Shown in pieces: positions 1-7,590 of a DNA stretch of 64,000 nucleotides. Location of the stretch: positions 1 to 64,000 of the forward strand of contig JAUNAP010000002.1 of assembly GCA_030527545.1 (NCBI GenBank). The letters run 5' to 3'. The notes beneath the pieces are model-generated. The model was not told the DNA's origin. It saw only the letters and a list, made by a program, of their open reading frames with translations, and searched no databases. The first letter of the stretch is position 1; each line of letters starts with the position of its first letter. A program made the translations under genes and the position numbers. Source of the DNA: Actinomycetaceae bacterium (GTDB lineage: Bacteria > Actinomycetota > Actinomycetes > Actinomycetales > Actinomycetaceae).

Positions 1-837
1 GATACGCCGAAGACGCCCGACACCCCGGATACGCCGAAGAAGCCCGGTATCGATCGCCCGACCACTCCCGAGTGCTCGGTCCCGTCGAAGCCTCACACGC
101 CCGGCTCGACGACCCCGGACGCCTCGCAGCCCGGCACGCCTGGCGAGCCCGGCAACGGCGGTTCGAACGAGGGCAATGGCACGGCCAGCGACGATAAGTG
201 CACCCTGTCCGTGACGACGACGGCCGCCGACGGCACCGACGGTGACAAGGTCATCGCCCAGGGCCACGAGGCCACGGTTGTCGACCGTGTCGACTTCACG
301 GGCTTCGCCCGCGGCACCTACGTGATTACGGGTACGCTCATGGACAAGGCGACCGGTCAGCCGGTCCCCGACGCCAAGCAGCGCGAGCTTGTCCGCGTCG
401 ACGCCGCTGAGGACAACACGTGGGGCTACGAGCTCATCACGTTCACCGTCCCGGCCGATCAGGTCAAGGCTGGTGCCTCGTGGGTCGTCTTCGAGCGGGT
501 CTACCGCGTTGAGGATCTCGACGCCTCTGGCGCGATCGTCGAGGGCGCGAAGCCCTACGCCGAGCACACCGATATCAATTCGGCCGCTCAGACGGTCACG
601 GTTGCCACGCCTGTCAACACGGGTACGGTTCCGCCTGTCACCTCGACCCCGGTGACGCCCGGTGTCGTCACACCTGCCGCTTCGACTGGCCGCCGCCTCG
701 TCGTGTCGCACCCGACGTCGACCGTGAGCAGGGTCCTGGCGAAGACCGGTACGTCCGCCGGTGTCATCGGTGGTATTGGCCTCGCAGTCATCACTGCTGG
801 TTTGGGTCTGGTTGCTCTGCGCCGTCGGCAGGGCTGA
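1..837 (+). CDS. VaFE-repeat surface-anchored protein, C-terminal part
   Basis: The reading frame is already open at the first base, so the N-terminus lies outside the window. The visible part begins with a Pro/Thr/Lys-rich linker of about 65 residues. One VaFE-type domain follows, recognisable by GHEATVVDRV near its start, the WVVFERVY signature and an AEHTDINSAAQTV ending. Domains of this family (T-Q ester-bond domains) form an internal Thr-Gln ester crosslink in Gram-positive adhesins and pilins. The protein ends with a cell-wall sorting signal: LAKTG (a variant of LPxTG), a hydrophobic stretch and an RRRQG tail. The role is probably adhesion or stalk formation on the cell surface. The number of upstream repeats is unknown. 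A GTG inside the frame at 211 is not a believable start, because the linker and frame continue upstream of it. Confidence 0.85.
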   Translation, partial: DTPKTPDTPDTPKKPGIDRPTTPECSVPSKPHTPGSTTPDASQPGTPGEPGNGGSNEGNGTASDDKCTLSVTTTAADGTDGDKVIAQGHEATVVDRVDFTGFARGTYVITGTLMDKATGQPVPDAKQRELVRVDAAEDNTWGYELITFTVPADQVKAGASWVVFERVYRVEDLDASGAIVEGAKPYAEHTDINSAAQTVTVATPVNTGTVPPVTSTPVTPGVVTPAASTGRRLVVSHPTSTVSRVLAKTGTSAGVIGGIGLAVITAGLGLVALRRRQG

Positions 838-878
838 GTAACCGATCCGTGCGCATCCGCCGGTAGTGATCACGCCGG

Positions 879-917
879 CTAGGGGGTGTGCGTCCCGTGA
901 GGGCGCACACCCCCTAG
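879..917. terminator. Strong hairpin after the VaFE surface gene
   Basis: A perfect 14-bp stem (arms 879-892 and 904-917, CTAGGGGGTGTGCG and its complement) with an 11-nt loop lies 41 nt after the surface-protein stop and ends 43 nt before rlmB. There is no clear T-run, which is common for actinobacterial terminators. Confidence 0.75.
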
Positions 918-947
918 CTCTATCTCGGCTGCGCCGCGCTTTGCCGC

Positions 948-953
948 TATCCT
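948..953 (+). promoter_or_regulatory. -10 box for leaderless rlmB transcript
   Basis: TATCCT ends exactly 6 nt before the rlmB ATG and there is no Shine-Dalgarno sequence. This is the arrangement expected for a leaderless actinobacterial mRNA. No convincing -35 was seen. Confidence 0.5.
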
Positions 954-959
954 TGGCCT

Positions 960-1961
960 ATGGCAGTTCGCGATGATCACCACGGGCGCCCCCAGCGGGC
1001 GAGCAAGAAGCACGGTCCGCACAAGGGGTCGGGAGGTAAGCGCAGGCGCGGGCTGTCGGGACGCGGCAACGTCCCAAAGGCAGAGGATCGCCCCTACCAC
1101 CCGGCTCACCGGGCAAAGGTGTTGCGTGAACGTGCCGCACAAAAGCACACGGAGTCCGAAAGGGCCCGTGATCGCGCCACCGCGGTGAGGCTCAAAGAAG
1201 GCTACGAGCTCATCGTCGGCAGGAACCCCGTGGTCGAGGCAGCTGCCTCCGGGATGCCGATCTCGCGGGTTTTCCTCGCCGGTAACCTCGCGTCTGACGA
1301 TCGTCTCGCTCGCGTCATTGAGCGTGCCACCGCCCAAGGAGCGCCTGTTCTCGAGGTGCCTAGGGGCGACCTCGATCGCGCGAGTGAGGGCGCGGTCCAT
1401 CAGGGGGTCGCCATCGAGGTACCGACCTATACCTATGCGGATCTCGACGACCTGTTTGAACGAGCATCGCGGCGCACGGGGCGCCCGCTTATCGTCATGC
1501 TCGACGGGATCACCGATCCACACAACCTTGGGGCGATCGTGCGCTCGGCGGCGGCGTTTGGCGCTGACGGCGTCGTTATTCCCAAGCGGCGGACCGCCCA
1601 CATGAATGCGACCGCGTGGAAGGCCTCGGCGGGAGCGGCTGCGCGTCTGCCTGTCGCGCAGGTGTCGAATGTGGTGCAGGCGATCAAGGTGTGTCAGGAC
1701 CGCGGCTGCTTTGCTATCGGGCTCGACGCGGGCGGTGAGACGACTGTGGTGGAGTCGGGCCTCGCCGACGGCGCGCTCGTCGTTGTCATCGGGGCGGAGG
1801 GCGACGGTCTGTCGCGGCTCGTCCGGCAGACGTGTGACGTCATTGTGTCGATACCGATCGCGTCGTCTGTGGAGTCCCTCAACGCCTCGGTTGCCGCGGG
1901 TATTGCGCTCAGCGAGGTTGCGACGGTTCGGCGAGCGGGTGCAGCCGAAGCGGGGGCCTAG
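960..1961 (+). CDS. rlmB: 23S rRNA 2'-O-ribose methyltransferase, TrmH/SpoU family (RlmB-like)
   Basis: A 333-residue SpoU-family methyltransferase that probably 2'-O-methylates a guanosine of 23S rRNA using S-adenosylmethionine. The first 75 residues are very basic (HGPHKGSGGKRRRG), as in actinobacterial members. An RNA-binding substrate domain starts at IVGRNPVVEA (about residue 83). The C-terminal knotted SAM-binding domain carries the three family motifs: HNLGAIVRSAAAFGADGVV, VIGAEGDGLSR and SIPIASSVESLNASVAAGI. The start at 960 is supported by the -10 box 6 nt upstream. The exact target nucleotide (RlmB versus a related tRNA/rRNA methyltransferase) cannot be fixed from sequence alone, but length and motif set fit RlmB best. 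No cysS neighbour is visible here. Confidence 0.88.
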   Translation: MAVRDDHHGRPQRASKKHGPHKGSGGKRRRGLSGRGNVPKAEDRPYHPAHRAKVLRERAAQKHTESERARDRATAVRLKEGYELIVGRNPVVEAAASGMPISRVFLAGNLASDDRLARVIERATAQGAPVLEVPRGDLDRASEGAVHQGVAIEVPTYTYADLDDLFERASRRTGRPLIVMLDGITDPHNLGAIVRSAAAFGADGVVIPKRRTAHMNATAWKASAGAAARLPVAQVSNVVQAIKVCQDRGCFAIGLDAGGETTVVESGLADGALVVVIGAEGDGLSRLVRQTCDVIVSIPIASSVESLNASVAAGIALSEVATVRRAGAAEAGA

Positions 1962-2127
1962 GCACGGTCGGCGGGGCCTGCGTGTGCGGCCTCGCCCGCG
2001 AGTGGATGTAGGGCCCGAAGGTGGACCTTCGAGTCCAAGTATCTTAAGATCGCGATAACCGGCGCGGGGTAGCAGTGCCCCGCGTCCCCACTCACTGACC
2101 GCACTCGACCACGAGGAGGTGGGGCGC

Positions 2128-3666
2128 ATGGAGGCGTTCACCAACCAGGCGACCTCAGGCCAAGCGATCGCGATGATCATCTATTTCGTCGCCATGATCA
2201 TCATCGGGATCTATGGGTATACGCGCACGAACGACCTCGATGACTTCATGGTCGGGGGGCGCCAGCTCAACCCGACCGTTGCGGCCCTGTCCGCCGGCGC
2301 GTCAGACATGTCGGGGTGGCTCCTCATGGGGCTGCCGGGCGCCCTCTATATGACCGGTCTCGTTGAAGGCTGGATCGCCGTGGGGCTCACGGTCGGTGCC
2401 TGGCTTAACTGGAAAGTGACGGCGCCGCGCCTGCGCACCTATTCCGAGGTTGCCGGGAACACGATTACTGTCCCGTCGTTCATGGGCGAACGCGTGAAGG
2501 ATCCGACGAAGCTTATCCGCGTTGTCGCCGGCCTCATCATCCTCGTTTTCTTCACCTTCTACGTCTCCTCCGGCATCGTCTCGGGTGGGACGTTCTTCGA
2601 GTCGACCTTCGGTATGGACTATCACGTCGGTATGACCCTCGTTGCCGGCATCGTCATCCTTTACACGCTCGTCGGTGGGTTCCTCGCGGTGTCTTACACC
2701 GACGTCGTGCAGGGCCTCATGATGCTTATCGCCCTCATCGTCGTCCCCGTCGTTGCGCTCGGCAAGGCGGGTGGGATTGGCGAGGTCGCCACGACGTTGG
2801 AATCGGCCGACGAATCTCTTTTCTCTGTCTTCGGCGCCCACGGGTTTACCGCCGCCGGCGCCATCGGGATCATCTCGGCGCTCGCATGGGGGCTCGGATA
2901 CTTCGGGCAACCCCACATCATCGTGCGTTTCATGGCGCTGCGCGAGCCTTCACAGGCGCGGGCCGCGCGACGCATAGGGATCGGGTGGATGGCCCTGTCC
3001 GTCATCGGCGCCGGGTTTACTGCGCTCGTCGGGCGGGCCCTGTCAATCAAGGGCTTTATCCCCGACCTCACCGGGTCTGACAACAACGCCCACGAGACTG
3101 TCTTCCTCGTGCTCGGCCAAAAGCTCTTCCCCTCCTTCCTTGCCGGCTTCATGCTCGCGGCGATCCTGGCCGCCATCATGTCGACCGTGTCCTCCCAGCT
3201 CATCGTGTCTTCCTCCGCGGTCGTCGAAGACGTCTACAAGGGTGTGAGCAACCGCCCGCTCGTCGGTAACCAGGGAATAACGCTCGGGCGCCTCGCCGTG
3301 TTGGGGATTTCCGTCGTCGCCGCTTTCCTCGCGTGGTTCCGCACGGACTCCATCCTCGGTCTCGTCTCGTTCGCGTGGGCGGGATTTGGGGCTTCCTTCG
3401 GTCCCATCATTATCTTGAGCCTGTACTGGCGGCGCCTGACCTGGCAGGGGGCGCTCGCGGGCATGGTCGTGGGGGCTGTGACGGTTGGCGTGTGGGGGAA
3501 CCTGCCCGATGAGGTCCCGCTGCTCTTCCAGGTTTACGAGATTCTGCCGGGCTTCTTGTTCAATCTTGCGGCCGCGTGGATCGTCTCGAAGCTGACCTAC
3601 CGGAATAACCCGGAGATCGATCGTGAGTTCGACGAGGCCGTGCGCTTGAGCGGCGCACGCAGCTGA
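2128..3666 (+). CDS. putP: Sodium/proline symporter (SSS family)
   Basis: A 512-residue sodium:solute symporter that imports proline with Na+. It has about 13 membrane segments and the PutP hallmark SAGASDMSGWLLMGLPGALY near residue 55. Further SSS signatures include the FGQPHIIVRFMA loop and MSTVSSQLIVSSSAVVEDVY, the region around the conserved Na+ site. The ATG at 2128 is chosen over a GTG nine bases upstream because GAGGAGG lies 8 nt before the ATG and overlaps that GTG. The next gene on the same strand is putA, so the pair makes a proline uptake and catabolism module. Pantothenate (PanF) and other SSS substrates are less likely given the PutP motif and the putA neighbour. Confidence 0.92.
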   Translation: MEAFTNQATSGQAIAMIIYFVAMIIIGIYGYTRTNDLDDFMVGGRQLNPTVAALSAGASDMSGWLLMGLPGALYMTGLVEGWIAVGLTVGAWLNWKVTAPRLRTYSEVAGNTITVPSFMGERVKDPTKLIRVVAGLIILVFFTFYVSSGIVSGGTFFESTFGMDYHVGMTLVAGIVILYTLVGGFLAVSYTDVVQGLMMLIALIVVPVVALGKAGGIGEVATTLESADESLFSVFGAHGFTAAGAIGIISALAWGLGYFGQPHIIVRFMALREPSQARAARRIGIGWMALSVIGAGFTALVGRALSIKGFIPDLTGSDNNAHETVFLVLGQKLFPSFLAGFMLAAILAAIMSTVSSQLIVSSSAVVEDVYKGVSNRPLVGNQGITLGRLAVLGISVVAAFLAWFRTDSILGLVSFAWAGFGASFGPIIILSLYWRRLTWQGALAGMVVGAVTVGVWGNLPDEVPLLFQVYEILPGFLFNLAAAWIVSKLTYRNNPEIDREFDEAVRLSGARS

Positions 3667-3845
3667 GCTCGGGTTCCTACCTCATACCCGTGAGAATTTA
3701 GTAGAATTGATGTGATATACCGGCGTTTTCTTGCGGTGCGTTCGCCATGCACGGCGTTGTGGAGGCGAGCCGACGAGTGGCGCCGGTCGGATCCGGGCGC
3801 ACGGCGCCGGAGGGACGCGCACTCGCGCAGAAAGGACGTCATCCC

Positions 3846-6800
3846 ATGTCGGAGACGAACTATGAACGCCTCGAACAGCTGGCGGTGGCCCGCGCACGCC
3901 AGTGGGTCGAGCGGTCCAAGCACTATCCGGACGACCGCGCTGCGAAGCTGTTGGCGAGTATCTTGAAAGATCCGGCTGGCCTCGACTTTACGGTTGGCTT
4001 CGTTGACGGGATTATTCGCCCCGAGGATGAGCGCGTCTCGGCGCGGATCTTCGCTCAGCTTGCCCAGGGCAACACTGGGTTCCTTCCCGCCTATCTGCGG
4101 CTGCCGTTCAAGATCGGTGGTGCTGTTGCCCCGATCTTGCCGCACGTCGTCATGCCTATCGTCAAGAAGACGTTCGCTGCGCTCGTGGGCGACCTTGTCG
4201 TCGACGTGTCCGACGCGAAGCTAGGTCCCGCGATCGAGCGTTTGAAGGCCGGCGGGGCCCGCCTCAACATGAACCTGCTGGGAGAGGCCGTCCTCGGCGA
4301 TGAGGAGGCCGATAAGCGCCTGCGGGACACGATGCGTCTGCTCAAGCGTGACGATGTCGACTACGTCTCCCTCAAGGTGTCGGCGGTCACGGGTCCTCAC
4401 CAGCCGTGGGCATACGAGCAGGTCGTACAGCGCGGCGTCGATGCCCTCCTGCCGCTTTACCACGAGGCGGCTCGTTACGATCCGCCGAAGTTCATCAATC
4501 TCGACATGGAGGAGTACAAAGACCTCCACATGACGATCGATGTCTTCACGCGGATCCTCTCTCAGCCGGGCCTGCACCACATGTCGGCCGGCATCGTTTT
4601 GCAGACCTACCTGCCCGATGCGCTGCCCGCCATGCAGCAGCTGCAAGAGTGGGCGCGTGGGCGCGTCGAGGCGGGAGGCGCACCGATCAAGGTCCGCGTT
4701 GTCAAGGGCGCGAACCTGTCGATGGAACGTGTCGAAGCGGCAACGCACGGGTGGCCGTTAACCACGCAGGCGTCCAAGCAGGACACCGACACGAACTACA
4801 TCACCGTGCTTGATTGGGCGCTGACAAAGGAACGGACCCGCAACATTCGCATCGGTGTGGCGGGTATGAACCTCTTCACTGTGGCCTTCGCGTTCGAGCT
4901 CGCCCACGAGAGGGGGGTCCTCGAAACGGGTGGAGTCGAGTTCGAGATGCTTTCAGGGATGGCGGCCCCGCAGGCGCGTGCGGTAGCCGAGGACACCGGT
5001 CACCTGCTGTTCTACGTGCCCGTCGTCGATCCCGAACATTACGACGTCGCCATTGCCTATCTCGTGCGCAGGCTCGAGGAGAACTCGTTGCCCCAAAACT
5101 TCATGTCGTCGATTTTCGACCTCCACGATGATGACGTCATCGCGCGTGAGCAGAAGCGTTTCCGGGCCGCGTACGAGCGTATGGGCAAGCTCGCGGTTGG
5201 GCCGGCTAGGCGGCAGAATCGTTTGCGCGAATCGGATGAGGAGATCGCTCGTCCTGTCTCGGCCCCCGCAGGTGGGTGGGTCTTCGATAACACGCCCGAT
5301 TCCGATCCGGCATTGCCGGCCAATCAGGAGTGGGCGCGGCGCATCACGTCGAGGATGGCGACGACCAATCTGGGCCGAGAGCTGGCGGCGGGTTCGCGGG
5401 TCTCGGATCCCGCTCGCCTGGACGCGCTCATCGAGGCGACCGCCGAGGCCGGCAAGCAGTGGGCTGCCAAGAGCGCGAAGGAACGTGCGGAGATTCTTCA
5501 CCGCGCCGGTATCGAGCTGGGCAAGCGCCGCGGTGACCTCATGGAGATCGCCGCCCACGAGTGCGGTAAGACCCTCGATCAGGGCGACGTCGAGGTATCC
5601 GAGGCGATCGACTTTTGTCACTACTACGCGGAGCAGGCGCTCGCGCTGGCGGCTGTCGAAGGGGCCGAGTTCGTTCCCTCGCAGGTCAGCGTTGCCACGC
5701 CGCCGTGGAACTTCCCGATCGCGATCCCGTGTGGCACATGCGTGTCGCTCCTCGCCTCCGGGTCTGCGGTCATCTTCAAGCCGGCCCCCGAAGCGGCACG
5801 CGTCGGCGCAGTGCTAGCTGAATGCCTGTGGGAAGCGGGTGTGCCCAAGGATGTCCTCAAGTACGTCCAGATCGGAGAGAAGGAGCTGGGTCAGCGCCTC
5901 ATGACCCACGAGCGAGTCGACCGCGTCGTCCTCACGGGCAGCATCGACACGGCCAAGCTTTTCCGCTCGTGGAAGCCCGACATGAGGCTGTTGGCGGAAA
6001 CGTCGGGCAAGAATGCCATCATCGTTACGCCGTCGGCCGATCTCGACTTGGCCGTCAAGGATGTCGTCAACTCGGCGTTTGGCCACGCCGGGCAGAAGTG
6101 CTCAGCTTCCTCATTGGCCATCCTCGTCGGTTCCGTGGGGTATTCGAGACGCTTCCACGATCAGCTCATCGACGCGGTGCGTTCGCTCGTTGTCGATTAC
6201 CCGACGAATCCGCTGGCGGAGATGGGGCCGCTCACGACGCCCGCGTCGGGCAAGCTCCTGCGCGGCCTCACCCAGCTCGGCGAGGGCGAGACCTGGGCGA
6301 TCAAGCCGCGCAAGCTCGACGAGAGCGGGCGGTTGTGGAGCCCCGGCGTTCGTGCCGGCGTCAAGCCCGGGTCGGAATACCACATGGTGGAGTATTTCGG
6401 TCCCGTTCTCGGCATCATGCGTTGCGACACGCTCGAGGAAGCGGTCGCCATCCAAAACGCCACGGACTACGGGCTCACTGCGGGTCTGCACTCCCTGGAC
6501 GCAGATGAGATCACCTATTGGCTTGAGCGCGTCGAGGCCGGCAACGTCTACATCAACCGCGGGATCACGGGTGCCATTGTGCGCCGTCAGCCATTCGGCG
6601 GCTGGAAGCGCTCGGCGGTCGGCGCCGGATCGAAGGCCGGCGGCCCGAACTATCTCGCGGGCCTGGGGGAGTGGAAGCCCAAGCACGCCGCGGGTGGTCA
6701 CGCCGAGGTGAAGCTGCGTTCGCGTACTCTACTCGATGCCGACCGTGTTGCCATGTCGTTTGCGAGCGGGGCGGTGCGAGACAACCTTGGCGAATCGCTG

Positions 6801-7352
6801 CGCTCGGCGCAACAGGCGCTTGATCGGGAGTTTACGGTTTCTCATGACCCGTCCGCGCTCGCGTGCGAGCGCAATGTCTTGCGTTACTTCCCTGTGCCTG
6901 TCCTCGTGCGCGTGGCGGAGGACCGGGTCGATCCCACATCGACCGGCATCGGTGAGGACGCGGCCGGCGACCTGCTGTTTGTCGTGGCTTCTGGCCGGGC
7001 CGTGGGTTCGGACGTCACCGTGTCGGTGCCGCGCCCGCTCGACGGGAAAGTTGCCGAGTTCATGCGTATCCACCACGTGGATGTCAAGGTGCAAAGCGAT
7101 GCCCAGTTCCGGCAGTTCCTCTCCGGGTGGGTCGCGGAAGCGGGCCTTGACGGTCGCATCCGGCTTATCGGCGGATCTCACGAGGAGGTGGCTGAGGCCG
7201 TTGAGGGCTCGGTGGATGTGGCGATCTGGTCGCACCCGGTGACGTATTCGGGCTACGTCGAGATGCTTCCGTTCGTTCACGAGCAGGCCGTCTCCATGAC
7301 GAATCACCGATTCGGTAACCGGACGCCGCTGAGCGACGAGGTAGAGATCTAG
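3846..7352 (+). CDS. putA: Bifunctional proline dehydrogenase / glutamate-semialdehyde dehydrogenase
   Basis: A 1168-residue enzyme that oxidises proline to glutamate in two steps, using FAD and then NAD+. The N-terminal proline dehydrogenase domain (about 60-470) contains LKVSAVTGPHQPWAYEQ, YLPDALPAMQQLQEW and VRVVKGANLSMER. The aldehyde dehydrogenase domain (about 515-950) carries the catalytic Glu718 in LLAETSGKNA and the nucleophile Cys752 in GQKCSASS. About 220 further residues form a C-terminal extension with no known motif I can name. There is no N-terminal DNA-binding domain, so it is not the autoregulatory E. coli type. The start at 3846 has AAAGGA 9 nt upstream; the frame stays open 99 nt further up but without a ribosome site. 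A -10-like TAGAAT sits at 3702-3707. A perfect hairpin follows the stop. Confidence 0.95.
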   Translation: MSETNYERLEQLAVARARQWVERSKHYPDDRAAKLLASILKDPAGLDFTVGFVDGIIRPEDERVSARIFAQLAQGNTGFLPAYLRLPFKIGGAVAPILPHVVMPIVKKTFAALVGDLVVDVSDAKLGPAIERLKAGGARLNMNLLGEAVLGDEEADKRLRDTMRLLKRDDVDYVSLKVSAVTGPHQPWAYEQVVQRGVDALLPLYHEAARYDPPKFINLDMEEYKDLHMTIDVFTRILSQPGLHHMSAGIVLQTYLPDALPAMQQLQEWARGRVEAGGAPIKVRVVKGANLSMERVEAATHGWPLTTQASKQDTDTNYITVLDWALTKERTRNIRIGVAGMNLFTVAFAFELAHERGVLETGGVEFEMLSGMAAPQARAVAEDTGHLLFYVPVVDPEHYDVAIAYLVRRLEENSLPQNFMSSIFDLHDDDVIAREQKRFRAAYERMGKLAVGPARRQNRLRESDEEIARPVSAPAGGWVFDNTPDSDPALPANQEWARRITSRMATTNLGRELAAGSRVSDPARLDALIEATAEAGKQWAAKSAKERAEILHRAGIELGKRRGDLMEIAAHECGKTLDQGDVEVSEAIDFCHYYAEQALALAAVEGAEFVPSQVSVATPPWNFPIAIPCGTCVSLLASGSAVIFKPAPEAARVGAVLAECLWEAGVPKDVLKYVQIGEKELGQRLMTHERVDRVVLTGSIDTAKLFRSWKPDMRLLAETSGKNAIIVTPSADLDLAVKDVVNSAFGHAGQKCSASSLAILVGSVGYSRRFHDQLIDAVRSLVVDYPTNPLAEMGPLTTPASGKLLRGLTQLGEGETWAIKPRKLDESGRLWSPGVRAGVKPGSEYHMVEYFGPVLGIMRCDTLEEAVAIQNATDYGLTAGLHSLDADEITYWLERVEAGNVYINRGITGAIVRRQPFGGWKRSAVGAGSKAGGPNYLAGLGEWKPKHAAGGHAEVKLRSRTLLDADRVAMSFASGAVRDNLGESLRSAQQALDREFTVSHDPSALACERNVLRYFPVPVLVRVAEDRVDPTSTGIGEDAAGDLLFVVASGRAVGSDVTVSVPRPLDGKVAEFMRIHHVDVKVQSDAQFRQFLSGWVAEAGLDGRIRLIGGSHEEVAEAVEGSVDVAIWSHPVTYSGYVEMLPFVHEQAVSMTNHRFGNRTPLSDEVEI

Positions 7353-7371
7353 CGTTCGCTGTCGACGTCGA

Positions 7372-7402
7372 GGAGCCCCGGACCACGAAGGTCCGGGGCT
7401 CC
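7372..7402 (+). terminator. Terminator after putA
   Basis: A 13-bp perfect stem (7372-7384 with 7390-7402, GGAGCCCCGGACC) closes a 5-nt loop and is followed by a T-rich stretch. It separates putA from the metal-uptake locus. Confidence 0.85.
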
Positions 7403-7493
7403 GTCACGTTGTTGCTTCTTGCGTGCGGTGTCCGGGGGAGAGAGACCGATTGGGGCTGCGGTGGGGGCGAGCGTCATCGCCGGATGCTCGCGT

Positions 7494-7575
7494 TGAGATT
7501 AGTAATGATCTTGACTTGCAAAAGCGGTGCGTCTACCCTTGACATGATCTGTAGACGCCAATCATTATCATCTCA
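7494..7575 (+). promoter_or_regulatory. Promoter flanked by Zur-like half-sites
   Basis: A candidate promoter has -35 TTGACT at 7511-7516, a 17-bp spacer and -10 TACCCT at 7534-7539. It lies between two convergent half-sites: TAGTAATGAT (7500-7509), directly upstream of the -35, and ATCATTATCA (7561-7570), the reverse complement of TGATAATGAT. The arms extend to TGAGATTAGTAATGAT and ATCATTATCATCTCA. TGATAATGAT resembles Fur/Zur-family half-sites, which fits zinc repression of the following importer locus. An inner inverted repeat, GCGTCTAC (7529-7536) and GTAGACGC (7551-7558), overlaps the -10. A second TTGACA lies at 7539-7544. The wide spacing of the half-sites is unlike a simple compact Zur box, so the assignment is tentative. 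Confidence 0.5.
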
Positions 7576-7590
7576 ATCTAGGAAGCGGCT

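Noticed and set aside
1-210. Pro/Thr/Lys repeats at the window start as a CRISPR or tandem-repeat array
   Set aside because: The repeats are in frame with the surface protein and encode its linker.
879-2180. A 433-codon minus-strand frame over rlmB
   Set aside because: Shadow of rlmB; it also crosses a perfect terminator stem.
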